Source: Actinomadura craniellae
Lineage (GTDB): Bacteria > Actinomycetota > Actinomycetes > Streptosporangiales > Streptosporangiaceae
DNA: 64,000 nucleotides
Direction: 5' to 3'
Assembly (NCBI RefSeq): GCF_003289645.1
Contig: NZ_QLYX01000002.1
Span: 248,001-312,000, forward strand
In this document: piece by piece, positions 50,522 to 58,957 of the stretch
Layout: the number at the start of each line of letters is the position of its first letter
How positions within the stretch are numbered: position 1 is the stretch's first letter
Notes under the pieces: model-generated
Told to the model about the DNA's origin: nothing
Databases searched by the model: none
The model's input: the letters and a program-made list of their open reading frames with translations, nothing else
Program-made: the position numbers and the translations under genes

Positions 50522-51229
50522 GTGAAGACCGAGACGGGTGACTCCCCCGGCACGGCGTTGCCGCCGCCCGGCGAGACGATGGTCCGGCGCAGCAGCGGCG
50601 AGCAGGTCGCCCTGTACCTGCGCCGGCTGATCTTCGACGGCCGGCTGCGGCAGGGAGACCGGGTCCCCCAGGACGAGATCGCCCGCACCCTCGGCATCAG
50701 CCGCATCCCGGTGCGCGAGGCGCTGCTCACGCTGGAGCGCGAGGGGTGGGTCACCATCAAGCCGCACCGCGGCGCGTTCATCGGGGCGCTCGACGAAGCC
50801 GCGGTGCGCGACCACTACACCCTGTACGGCCTGATCTACGGGTTCGCCGCCCGCCGGGCCATCCAGCGGCACACGCCGGAGCTGGCCGCCGGGCTCGCCG
50901 CGATCTGCGCCGCGCTGGACGGCGAGAGCGACCCGGCGACGGTCGGCCGGCTGAACCACGACTTCAACCGGCTGATCCTGGAGACCGCCAGTTCCCCCCG
51001 GCTACGGGCCGTGCTGCGCGCCATGGTCGGCATCGTGCCGGGCAACTTCTTCGAGCTGGTCCCGGGCTCCGTCGAAGTGGAGCGGGCGGGGACCGCCGCG
51101 GTGCTCGCCGCCGTCCGGGCCGGCGACGCCGACCGGGCCGCCGAGGAGTACGCCGTCATGCTCAGCCGCCAGGGCGACCTGGTCGTGGAGCTCTTCAAGT
51201 CCCGCGACCTGTTCCCGGCCGCGGCCTGA
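50522..51229 (+). CDS. GntR family regulator with FCD domain
   Basis: A 235-residue paralogue of 43964-44734. The winged helix-turn-helix (about 22-85) has SSGEQVALYLRRLIFDG and LGISRIPVREALLTLEREGW. The FCD domain (about 95-230) has LNHDFNRLILETASSPRL, where the Asp and His residues would bind metal or ligand. The GTG has AAGGAGA upstream. Having two such closely similar regulators in one island suggests duplication with divided targets. Confidence 0.9.
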   Translation: MKTETGDSPGTALPPPGETMVRRSSGEQVALYLRRLIFDGRLRQGDRVPQDEIARTLGISRIPVREALLTLEREGWVTIKPHRGAFIGALDEAAVRDHYTLYGLIYGFAARRAIQRHTPELAAGLAAICAALDGESDPATVGRLNHDFNRLILETASSPRLRAVLRAMVGIVPGNFFELVPGSVEVERAGTAAVLAAVRAGDADRAAEEYAVMLSRQGDLVVELFKSRDLFPAAA

Positions 51230-51359
51230 GCGCGGTGCGGACGCTCCGCCCACACCGCGCGACAGACCACGAGGGGCCACGAGGGGCTCAGCACGGTCCC
51301 CCACCGGCGACGGCCACCGCTTTGGCCACGGGTCGCTCCGCCGCGGAGTTCCGGCGCGG

Positions 51360-52121
51360 TCAGCGGGGGGCGAACCGCTGGCCGCCGTCCAGCCGGATGG
51401 TCTGGCCGTTGAGCATCGGGTTCTTGACGATCGCCTCGACCAGCCAGGCGTACTCCTCGGGACGGCCCGCCCGCCGGGGGAACGCGGCGTCCTTGGTGAG
51501 GTCGGCGACGATCTCTTCGGGGGCGCCCTCCAGCAGTCCGGTGGCGAACAGGCTGGGCGCGATCGCCATCACCCGGATGCCCAGGGTGCCCAGGTCGCGG
51601 GCCATGGTGAGGCTCATGCCGGCGATCCCGGCCTTGGCGGCGGTGTAGGCGACCTGCCCGATCTGCCCCTCGAAGGCGGCGATCGAGGAGGTGTTGACGA
51701 TGACGCCCCGCTCGCCGTCCTCGGTGGGCTCGTTCTTGCTCATGTGCCAGGCCTGCAGCCGGTTCAGGTTGAACGTGCCGATCAGGTTGAGCTCGACGAT
51801 CCTGCGGAAGTCGGCCAGGGGAAGCGGCCCGTCCCGGCCGATGGTCCGCTTGCTGTATCCGCCGCCGGCGGTGTTGACCGCGATGTGCAGGCCGCCGTGC
51901 TGCTCGACGACCTCGGCCAGCACCCGCTCGGTGCCCTCCTCGTCGGTGACGTCGGCCGGGTGGAAGCTGGCGCCCAGCTCGGCCGCGGCCGCCTCGCCCT
52001 TGCCGCCGGGCAGGTCGACGATGGCCAGGACGGCGCCCTGCCGGGCCAGCGCCTCGGCGCTCGCCCGGCCCATGCCGGAGCCACCGCCGACGAGCACGGC
52101 TACCTTGTTCGCAGGATCCAC
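51360..52121 (-). CDS. SDR, 3-hydroxyacyl-CoA dehydrogenase type 2-like
   Basis: A 253-residue SDR. VGGGSGMG replaces the usual TGxxxGIG, then LAIVDLPGGKG (NAD-type), NTAGG, NTSSIAAFEGQIGQVAY and the catalytic Y-T-A-A-K, then APSLFATGLLEG. The pattern resembles HSD17B10-type 3-hydroxy-2-methylacyl-CoA dehydrogenases, which oxidise branched 3-hydroxyacyl-CoAs. Divergent from the thiolase at 52235, which would take its product. GTG start with AGGAGG upstream. Confidence 0.88.
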   Translation of the reverse strand: MDPANKVAVLVGGGSGMGRASAEALARQGAVLAIVDLPGGKGEAAAAELGASFHPADVTDEEGTERVLAEVVEQHGGLHIAVNTAGGGYSKRTIGRDGPLPLADFRRIVELNLIGTFNLNRLQAWHMSKNEPTEDGERGVIVNTSSIAAFEGQIGQVAYTAAKAGIAGMSLTMARDLGTLGIRVMAIAPSLFATGLLEGAPEEIVADLTKDAAFPRRAGRPEEYAWLVEAIVKNPMLNGQTIRLDGGQRFAPR

Positions 52122-52191
52122 GGCCTTCTTCCCTCCTCGCTGCGGCCCGCGGCGGTCCCGGGGCCGGAGTCCATCATGGGTAGGATCTGAT

Positions 52192-52214
52192 TTAATATCA
52201 ATGATTGAAATTAA
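52192..52214. promoter_or_regulatory. 23-bp palindrome between dehydrogenase and thiolase genes
   Basis: TTAAT-A-TCAAT-G-ATTGA-A-ATTAA: all twenty half-site bases are symmetric and only the centre and two flanking bases are not. It lies 20 bases before the thiolase ATG and between divergent genes, so it should control both. Confidence 0.7.
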
Positions 52215-52234
52215 CAGAGCACTCGGGAGGCCCC

Positions 52235-53449
52235 ATGCGCGAGGCCGTCGTCTGTGAACCCGTGCGGACCCCGGTGGGCCGCTACGGCGGTGCGCTGCGG
52301 GACGTGCCCGCCCACGCCCTGGCGGCCACCGCGATCCGCGGCCTCGTCGGGCGCACCGGCCTGACCTCGGCGGACGTCGACGACGTCCTGCTGGGCCAGT
52401 GCTATCCCACCGCCGATGCCCCGGCCATCGGCCGGATCGCCGCGCTCGACGCCGAACTGGACGTGACGGTGACCGGGATGCAGCTCGACCGGCGGTGCGG
52501 GTCGGGGCTGCAGGCCGTGCTGAACGCCGCGATGCAGGTGCAGACCGGGATCAGCGAGCTGGTGATCGCCGGTGGCGCCGAGAACATGAGCTCGGCGGCG
52601 TTCTACTCCACCGCGATGCGCTGGGGCGCCCGGGGCGGCGAGGTGACGCTGCACGACGCGCTGGCCCGCGGCCGGGTGACCGCCGGCGGGCGCCACCACC
52701 CGGTGCCCGGCGGGATGCTGGAGACCGCGGAGAACCTGCGCGCCGAGTACGGCATCTCCCGCGCCGAGCAGGACGAGCTGGCCGTCCGCTCGCAGCACCG
52801 GGCCGGCGCGGCGATGAGTTCCGGGGCGTTCGCCGCGGAGATCGTGCCGGTGACCGTCCGCGACCGCAAGGGTGAGCGGGTGATCGACACCGACGAGCAC
52901 CCGCGCCCGGAGACCTCCCCCGAGGCGCTCGCCGCGCTGCGCCCGGTGCTCGCCGGCAGCGACCCGGACGCCACGGTGACCGCCGGGAACTCCAGCGGCC
53001 AGAACGACGGGGCCGCCGTCTGCGTGGTCACCCACCCCGACAACGCGCTGCGGCTGGGCCTGCGCCCGCTGGCCCGGCTGGTCACCTGGGCGGTGGCCGG
53101 GGTCCCGCCGCGCACCATGGGCATCGGGCCCGTCCCCGCCACGGCCGCGGCGCTCGAACGCGCCGGGCTGGGCCTGGCCGACATCGACCTCATCGAGATC
53201 AACGAGGCGTTCGCCGCGCAGGTGCTGGCCTGCGCCCGGGAGTGGAAGTTCGGGGACGCCGACTGGGAGCGCACCAACGTGCACGGCTCGGGCATCTCCC
53301 TCGGCCACCCGGTGGGCGCCACCGGCTGCCGGATCCTGACCACCATGCTGCGCGAACTCGACCGCCGCGGCGGCCGGTACGGCCTGGAGACGATGTGCAT
53401 CGGCGGCGGCCAGGGGCTCACCGCGATCTTCGAACGGGTCGCCGGCTGA
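52235..53449 (+). CDS. Thiolase (acetyl-CoA acyltransferase)
   Basis: A 404-residue classical thiolase. The nucleophile is Cys88 in DRRCGSGLQ; NEAFAAQ, GHPVGATG (His358) and MCIGGGQG (Cys388) complete the catalytic set. It resembles FadA-type degradative thiolases that release acetyl- or propionyl-CoA. GGGAGG precedes the ATG. It heads an operon with the SDR at 53483, and is divergent from the HSD17B10-like SDR, so the last two steps of a beta-oxidation turn are adjacent. Confidence 0.92.
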   Translation: MREAVVCEPVRTPVGRYGGALRDVPAHALAATAIRGLVGRTGLTSADVDDVLLGQCYPTADAPAIGRIAALDAELDVTVTGMQLDRRCGSGLQAVLNAAMQVQTGISELVIAGGAENMSSAAFYSTAMRWGARGGEVTLHDALARGRVTAGGRHHPVPGGMLETAENLRAEYGISRAEQDELAVRSQHRAGAAMSSGAFAAEIVPVTVRDRKGERVIDTDEHPRPETSPEALAALRPVLAGSDPDATVTAGNSSGQNDGAAVCVVTHPDNALRLGLRPLARLVTWAVAGVPPRTMGIGPVPATAAALERAGLGLADIDLIEINEAFAAQVLACAREWKFGDADWERTNVHGSGISLGHPVGATGCRILTTMLRELDRRGGRYGLETMCIGGGQGLTAIFERVAG

Positions 53450-53482
53450 CCCGCCGACCACACGCTGAGAGGGGAACGGCCG

Positions 53483-54226
53483 ATGAGGCTGCTGGAAGGA
53501 CGGTCGGTCGTGGTGACGGGCGGCGCCCGGGGGATCGGGCGGGCCATCGCCGAGGCCTGCCTGGAGCACGGTGGGCGCGTCGTGCTGGCCGACGTCGACG
53601 CGGACGCGGCCGAGAAGACCGCGGCGGAACTGGCCCGGGACGGGGCCGAAGTGCTGCCCGTGGGGTGCGACGTCACCGCCGAGACCGATGTGGAGAACAT
53701 GGTCGCGCGCTGCGCCGAGGCGTACGGCTCGGTGGACGTGCTGGTCAACAACGCGGGCATCACCCGGGACGCGACGCTGCGCACGATGGATTCCGACCAG
53801 TTCCGCCAGGTGATGGACGTGCACCTGTACGGGACGTGGCTGGGCACCAAGTACGCCTCGCTGCGGATGCGCGATCAGGGGCACGGATCGATCATCAACA
53901 TCTCCTCGATCTCTGGCAAGGTCGGGCTGCCCGGCCAGACCAACTACAGCGCCGCCAAGGCCGGCATCGTCGGCATGACCAAGGCCGCGGCCAAGGAACT
54001 GGCGCACCTGGGCGTCCGGGTCAACGCGGTGCAGCCGGGGCTGGTGCGCACCGCGATGACCGAGGCGCTGCGCCCGGAGATCTGGCAGGAGAAGCTGGCC
54101 GGGGTGCCGATGGGCCGCGCCGCCGAGCCCGCCGAGGTCGGCTCGGTGGTGCTCTTCCTGGCCTCGGACCTGTCGAGCTACATGACCGGCACGGTGCTGG
54201 AGGTCACCGGCGGCCGGCACATGTAG
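53483..54226 (+). CDS. SDR, FabG-like 3-oxoacyl reductase
   Basis: A 247-residue FabG-like [32 protein letters not shown] and the catalytic Y-S-A-A-K are present, and [20 protein letters not shown] is a typical end. It may reduce or oxidise a 3-oxo/hydroxyacyl-CoA of the pathway. It is convergent with the NTF2-like gene, with only one base between the stops. Confidence 0.9.
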   Translation: MRLLEGRSVVVTGGARGIGRAIAEACLEHGGRVVLADVDADAAEKTAAELARDGAEVLPVGCDVTAETDVENMVARCAEAYGSVDVLVNNAGITRDATLRTMDSDQFRQVMDVHLYGTWLGTKYASLRMRDQGHGSIINISSISGKVGLPGQTNYSAAKAGIVGMTKAAAKELAHLGVRVNAVQPGLVRTAMTEALRPEIWQEKLAGVPMGRAAEPAEVGSVVLFLASDLSSYMTGTVLEVTGGRHM

Positions 54227-54227
54227 G

Positions 54228-54629
54228 TCAGCCGATGGTGATCTGCCGGTGGGCCACCCGCCAGCCGTCCGCCTCGCGGCGGAGGGTGTCGTGGTAGTGG
54301 CCCATCAGGCGCAGTGCGGGGGCGGTGGTCGTGTCGGCGTAGAACTGCCAGTACGACTCGGCCGTCGCGGTGTCGCCCTCGACCGTGACCGCGGTGGTGC
54401 CGACCAGGTGCCGGGTGGCCGAGCCCGGGCCGGTGCCGCCCTCGGCGCGGCGGGCCGCGGCCGCGGCCACGATCTCCGCCCGGCCGTTCTTGGCCGGTGT
54501 GCCGGGCATCTCCCAGCGCGCGTCGGCGGTGAACAGGTCGCCGTACTCCGTCAGGTCGCCCGCGTCCGAGCGGTGCGCGATCCGGGCGATCACGTTGCGT
54601 ACGTCGAGCTCGGCACGGGTGTCGGACAT
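54228..54629 (-). CDS. NTF2-like (SnoaL-type) protein
   Basis: A 133-residue cone-shaped alpha+beta barrel protein. DVRNVIARIAHRSDAGDLTEYGDLFTADARWEM is the standard NTF2-like opening (residues 9-41), followed by a HLVGTTAV strand and GWRVAHRQITIG at the end. Enzymes of this fold act as isomerases (ketosteroid isomerase), cyclases or dehydratases; an Asp near position 29-35 could be a base. AAGGAGG precedes ATG 54629. Divergent from the binding protein at 54732. Confidence 0.85.
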   Translation of the reverse strand: MSDTRAELDVRNVIARIAHRSDAGDLTEYGDLFTADARWEMPGTPAKNGRAEIVAAAAARRAEGGTGPGSATRHLVGTTAVTVEGDTATAESYWQFYADTTTAPALRLMGHYHDTLRREADGWRVAHRQITIG

Positions 54630-54646
54630 CGACCGAACCTCCTTGA

Positions 54647-54670
54647 TTGTAGAATACATTTTATATATAA
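54647..54670. promoter_or_regulatory. AT-rich operator-like elements between divergent genes
   Basis: TGTA-GAA-TACA (54648-54658) and TTATATATAA (54661-54670) are perfect inverted repeats next to each other, upstream of the NTF2-like gene (54629) and the binding protein (54732). Confidence 0.5.
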
Positions 54671-54731
54671 GTTGCTTCGTGCTTGTCCGCAACATGTCGC
54701 CGGTCCCCGGCCGGCGTCGAGGAGGTACCGG

Positions 54732-56075
54732 ATGACCGAGCAAGAGCAGCGCCACGCCGAACGGCTCTTCCCCGCCCCCGCCGACCACGGCATCGCGCTG
54801 CCCGACCGGGCGGTCTCCACCGTGCGCTCCGGCACCGACACCGGCGGCGACCACAGCAACGAGCTGTGGTACCAGGGCAGCGGCCGGATCGGTGAGAAGG
54901 CCGTCGAGTCCATCGTGATCTACCCGCCCACCGGCGGGCTGCAGACCCAGGGCGACCCGTTCGAACCGGTCAAGATCGGGCTGCTCATCGACATGGACCT
55001 CGGGCAGTTGCTCTCCGACACCATCGACCCGATCATCCTCGCCGTCGAGGACGCGCTCAACGAGGGCGTCTACGACCGGCCGGTGGAGATCCTCACCGTC
55101 GACGCCCGCGGCCTGCCCCGGGAGAACTACCTCAAGGTCCGCAAGGGCTACCAGCGGCTGGTGGACGCCGGCTGCGTGGTGGTGATCGGGCCGTTCATCT
55201 CCGACAACTCGCTCAACCTCTGCGCGACCATCAACGCCACCGGGGTGCCGTGCCTGGGCTGGACCGGCACGACCCTGTTCCACGGCGAGTACTGCTTCAC
55301 CGTCGCCAACGGCGACATCCCCGTCGAGGGCGGCATGGCCGCCAACTGGTGCTTCCAGAGCGGCCACGAGAAGGTCGGCTTCTTCTGGGAGCAGGGATCC
55401 TCGGGCGACCTGTACGCCGACCACTTCCGCGCCGCCGCCCGGCAGTACGACCTGGAGGTCGTCAAGGAGGTCCGGCTCGGCCCCAACCCGCGCAACTTCC
55501 AGCGGCACCTGGAGACCATGCGCGAGCAGGGCGCCCAGGCGCTCGTCTACATGGGCTACGGCTACTCGACCTTCCACTTCGCCGCGGCGTTCAAGGAACT
55601 GGACTGGGACCCGCCGCGCTTCATGGGCACCGCGTTCATGTTCTACTCCAACTCCAACACGTGGGCCGAGGGGCTGGAGGGCTGGCACGGCGTCGACCAG
55701 CTCGGCGAGGACGGCGCCAACCCCAACTACGAGGCCATGATGGAGCGCTTCCAGGCCCGGTTCGGCCGCACCTCCCGCAACGTCGTCGTGGCCCTGTCCT
55801 ACGACACGGCCCGCGCCGCGATCCACGGCATCGGCAACGCCCGCATCGCCACCCCCGAGGAGGTCAAGATCGGGCTGGAGAAGATCAAGTGGATGCCGTG
55901 CACCAACGGCGGGCCCGGCTGCCACCTCACCTTCGCCGAGTACGACCACCGCGGCTACAAGGGCGACTTCCTCACCATCCGCGAGCTGCGCGGGGGCGAG
56001 CTGCACTTCCGCGGCTACCACCGGCCCACCTGGCCCTCCAACACCCGCTCGCCGCTGCTCAAGGCCGACGGGTAG
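54732..56075 (+). CDS. ABC-transporter-type substrate-binding protein without signal peptide
   Basis: A 447-residue type I periplasmic-binding-fold protein of the branched-chain amino acid class (Peripla_BP_6). VKIGLLIDMDLG, VVVIGPFISDNSLNLC, VGFFWEQGSSGDLYADHFRAA and ALVYMGYGYSTFHFA are typical. The start is ATG 54732 with GGAGG six bases upstream, and the N-terminus MTEQEQRHAERLFPAPADH has no signal peptide or lipobox. No permease or ATPase gene is nearby. It therefore looks cytoplasmic and may sense or carry a pathway intermediate. It is followed six bases later by an acyl-CoA dehydrogenase. Confidence 0.82.
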   Translation: MTEQEQRHAERLFPAPADHGIALPDRAVSTVRSGTDTGGDHSNELWYQGSGRIGEKAVESIVIYPPTGGLQTQGDPFEPVKIGLLIDMDLGQLLSDTIDPIILAVEDALNEGVYDRPVEILTVDARGLPRENYLKVRKGYQRLVDAGCVVVIGPFISDNSLNLCATINATGVPCLGWTGTTLFHGEYCFTVANGDIPVEGGMAANWCFQSGHEKVGFFWEQGSSGDLYADHFRAAARQYDLEVVKEVRLGPNPRNFQRHLETMREQGAQALVYMGYGYSTFHFAAAFKELDWDPPRFMGTAFMFYSNSNTWAEGLEGWHGVDQLGEDGANPNYEAMMERFQARFGRTSRNVVVALSYDTARAAIHGIGNARIATPEEVKIGLEKIKWMPCTNGGPGCHLTFAEYDHRGYKGDFLTIRELRGGELHFRGYHRPTWPSNTRSPLLKADG

Positions 56076-56081
56076 GGCACC

Positions 56082-57185
56082 GTGGACTTCGCCTTCGACG
56101 ACGAACAGGAGGAACTGCGCCGGACCGTGCGCGGGTTCCTGCGAGACCACTCCCCCGAACCCGAGGTCCGGCGGCTGATGGCCACCGAGGACGGCCACGA
56201 CCCGCGCACCTGGGCGCGGCTGGCCGGCGAACTCGGGCTCACCGGGCTCGCCGTGCCCGAGGAGTACGGCGGGGCCGGGGGCGGGGCGCTGGAGACGGGC
56301 GTGGTGCTGGAGGAGATGGGACGGGCCCTGTACTGCGGCCCCTACCTGGCCACCGGCGTGCTGGCCGTGCAGGCGATCCTGGCCGCCGGGGACCCCGGAG
56401 CCGCCCGGGAGCTGCTGCCGGGGATCGCGGCCGGGGTCACCCTGGCCACGGTCGCCCTGCCCGCCGACGGCACCGACGACACCGGCGCCGTCACGGTGCA
56501 CCACTCCGGCGGCCGGTGGCTGCTGGAGGGGACGCGGGAGACCGTGCTCGACGGCCGGCTCGCCGACCTGCTCCTGATCCCCGCCCACGGCGCGGACGGG
56601 CTCGGCCTCTACGCCGTCTCCGGCGAGGCCGAACGGCTGGTGCGCACGGCGGCGGACCCGCTGGACCCCACCCGCAAGCTCGCCCGGCTCGACTTCGCCG
56701 GCACGCCGGCCCACCCGGTGGGCGGGCCGGACGCGGGCGGGCGGGCCCTGGCCCGGGTCCTGGACCACGCCGCCGTCGCGCTGGCCGCCGAGGCGGTGGG
56801 CGGCGCCCAGTTCCTGCTGGACACCGCGGTGGAGCACGCCCGGGCCCGGATCCAGTTCGGCCGCCCGATCGCCGCCTTCCAGGCGGTCAAGCACGCGTGC
56901 GCGGACATGTACGTCGAGGTCGAGTCGGCCCGCTCGGCGGCGTACTACGCGCTGTGGGCGGCGGCCGGGGACTCGCCGGAGCTGCCCGCCGCGGCGGCGC
57001 TGGCCAAGGCGGCCTGCTCGGACGCCTACGCCCAGGTGGCCGCCGAGGCGATCCAGGTCCTCGGCGGCATCGGCGTGACCTGGGAGCACCCGGCCCACCT
57101 GTACTTCCGGCGGGCCAAGGCGACCCAGCTGCTGTTCGGCGACCCCGACCGGCACCGCGACCGGCTGGTGGAGCTCATCGGCTGA
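56082..57185 (+). CDS. Acyl-CoA dehydrogenase, FadE28-like
   Basis: A 367-residue acyl-CoA dehydrogenase starting at GTG 56082. AVPEEYGGAGGGALE and the end QVLGGIGVTWEHPAHLYFRRAKATQLLFGD match the FadE28-type subunit; the GEGT catalytic Glu is missing from the end. Such proteins usually need a longer partner. The best candidate is 59824-61077, encoded on the other strand nearby. It is coupled to the binding protein gene. Confidence 0.87.
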   Translation: MDFAFDDEQEELRRTVRGFLRDHSPEPEVRRLMATEDGHDPRTWARLAGELGLTGLAVPEEYGGAGGGALETGVVLEEMGRALYCGPYLATGVLAVQAILAAGDPGAARELLPGIAAGVTLATVALPADGTDDTGAVTVHHSGGRWLLEGTRETVLDGRLADLLLIPAHGADGLGLYAVSGEAERLVRTAADPLDPTRKLARLDFAGTPAHPVGGPDAGGRALARVLDHAAVALAAEAVGGAQFLLDTAVEHARARIQFGRPIAAFQAVKHACADMYVEVESARSAAYYALWAAAGDSPELPAAAALAKAACSDAYAQVAAEAIQVLGGIGVTWEHPAHLYFRRAKATQLLFGDPDRHRDRLVELIG

Positions 57186-57234
57186 GGCCGTGGGGGCGCG
57201 GCGGCCGGCACGGACCGCCGCCCCCGCGGCCTCA
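57183..57234. terminator. Hairpin between convergent genes
   Basis: TGAGGCCG (57183-57190) pairs with CGGCCTCA (57227-57234), and inside it GGGGGCG..CGGCGG pairs with CCGCCGCCCCC with a two-base bulge. It overlaps the stop of the dehydrogenase and reaches the stop of the convergent ligase. Confidence 0.75.
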
Positions 57235-58938
57235 CGCCGGCGAGCCCTCCAGCTCGCGCTTGAGCACCTTGCCGGTCTGGCTGTAGGGCAGGGCGTCCCG
57301 GAACTCCACCCGCGCGGGCACCTTGAAGGCCGCCAGCGCGCCCGCCACCCAGTCGCGGACCTGCCCGGCGTCCAGCTCCGCGCCGCGCCGGCACACCACG
57401 AACGCCTTGACCTCCTGGCCGAGCACGGTGTCCGGGACGCCGATCACGGCCGCGTCGTCGATGTCGGGGTGCTCGACCAGCCGGTACTCGATCTCGATCG
57501 GGTAGATGTTCTCCCCGCCCCGGATGATCATGTCGCGCATCCGGCTCTCCAGGTACAGCACGCCGTCCACGATCCGGCCGTAGTCGCCGGTGCGGTACCA
57601 GCGCCCGTCGTCCAGCACGTCCCGGGTCGCCGCCGGGTCCCGCCAGTAGCCCAGGAAAACCCCCGCCCCGGCGAGGTGCACCTCGCCGACCTCCCCCTCG
57701 GGCAGCGCCGTCCCCGCCGCGTCGCGCACCTGCACCTTCATGGTCGGTGCGGCGGCGCCGACCGACGCGGGGTGGGTGTCCATCTTCTGGGCGTTGAGGA
57801 AGGTGCCCGCGCCGGTGGTCTCGGTCATCCCGTACCCGTTGGTGACCTGGACGCCGGGCATCTTCTCCTCGATCAGCCGCAGCAGTTCCGGCGCGAAGGT
57901 GGAGCCGCCGCTGCCGATGGTGGCGACCTGGCCGGTCTCGTAGGAGTCGAAGTCCGGATGGGTGAGCATCCGCCAGAAGTGGGTGGGCACGCCGCTCCAC
58001 TGGGTGAGCCGGTGCTCATGGGTGAGCCGGAGCGCGGTCTCCTCCGACCACCGGCCCGGCGGAGGGAGCACCAGCTTGGTGCCGAACAAGGGTGCGGTGC
58101 TGAGCGCCACGCACGCCCCGGAGACGTGGAAGAGCGGGTTGGACAGCAGCGTGGCCCGCTGCACGCCGGGCGGGACCTGCCGCCCGTCCGCGCCGCCCGC
58201 GAGCGCGGCGACCGCGCCGCCGAGCCCGCCGAACAGGCCGAAGTGCACCATGTTACGGTGGGACAGGACCGCCCCCTTGGGACGGCCGGTGGTGCCGCTG
58301 GTGAACATGATCGCGGCGGGGTCGTCCTCCTCGATCACCGCGGCGGGCCAGTCCGCGGGCGAGTCCAGCCGCTCGGCGGCCCCGGCCAGGTCGGCGAGGT
58401 CGGCTAGGTCGGCTATCCGGATCGTGGCCGCCGCTCCGCACTCGTGCAGCCGCTGCAGCGGGCGGCCGGCGCCGAAGACCACCACCGGTCCGGTGAGTTC
58501 GATGCCGTGGTCGAGCTCGGCCGGCGTCCACCAGCCGTTCAGCCCAGTCAGGATCGCGCCCAGCGCGGTGGTGGCCCAGAAGGCCAGCAGGTACTCCGGC
58601 GAGTTGGGGGCGGCGACGGCCACCCGGTCGCCCTTGCCGACGCCGTACTCGCCGGCCAGGACGGCGGCGTACGCGCGGGCCAGCCGGGCGGCCCCGGCGT
58701 AGGTGAGCGTGCGCTCCCCGGCGACCAGGTAGGGCGCGTCGGGCGTGCGCCCGGCCGCGCCGTCCAGCACCGCGGGCAGGTGCGGCGCCCGCTGCACGAA
58801 CACCTCCGCCGGCGCGCCGAGGACGGGCTCCAGCGCGCGCTCGAAGGGGCCGCCGGGGCCGGTCAGCAGCGCCCGCAGGTCGGCGGAGAGCATTTCGTCG
58901 GCACGCCAGTCCAGCGTCACCGGTCCACTGCTGGTCAA
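57232..58938 (-). CDS. Acyl-CoA synthetase (AMP-binding)
   Basis: A 568-residue adenylate-forming ligase. FTSGTTGRPKG (A3), NGYGMTETTGAG (A5), GRWYRTGDYGRI (A7), RDMIIRGGENIYPIEIE (A8) and SQTGKVLKREL (A10 lysine) are all present. The TTG start at 58938 has GGAGG five bases upstream; GTG 58920 and ATG 58893 are alternatives. The N-terminal 50 residues are an extension before the core fold. It is downstream of the amidohydrolase-like gene (58958) in one operon. Confidence 0.88.
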   Translation of the reverse strand: MTSSGPVTLDWRADEMLSADLRALLTGPGGPFERALEPVLGAPAEVFVQRAPHLPAVLDGAAGRTPDAPYLVAGERTLTYAGAARLARAYAAVLAGEYGVGKGDRVAVAAPNSPEYLLAFWATTALGAILTGLNGWWTPAELDHGIELTGPVVVFGAGRPLQRLHECGAAATIRIADLADLADLAGAAERLDSPADWPAAVIEEDDPAAIMFTSGTTGRPKGAVLSHRNMVHFGLFGGLGGAVAALAGGADGRQVPPGVQRATLLSNPLFHVSGACVALSTAPLFGTKLVLPPPGRWSEETALRLTHEHRLTQWSGVPTHFWRMLTHPDFDSYETGQVATIGSGGSTFAPELLRLIEEKMPGVQVTNGYGMTETTGAGTFLNAQKMDTHPASVGAAAPTMKVQVRDAAGTALPEGEVGEVHLAGAGVFLGYWRDPAATRDVLDDGRWYRTGDYGRIVDGVLYLESRMRDMIIRGGENIYPIEIEYRLVEHPDIDDAAVIGVPDTVLGQEVKAFVVCRRGAELDAGQVRDWVAGALAAFKVPARVEFRDALPYSQTGKVLKRELEGSPA

Positions 58939-58957
58939 CAGCGCCTCCAGGGGTGGG

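Noticed and set aside
54228-57155. 975-codon minus-strand frame opposite the binding protein and dehydrogenase
   Set aside because: Only its last 133 codons (from ATG 54629) form a real NTF2-like gene; the rest is antisense to convincing plus-strand genes.
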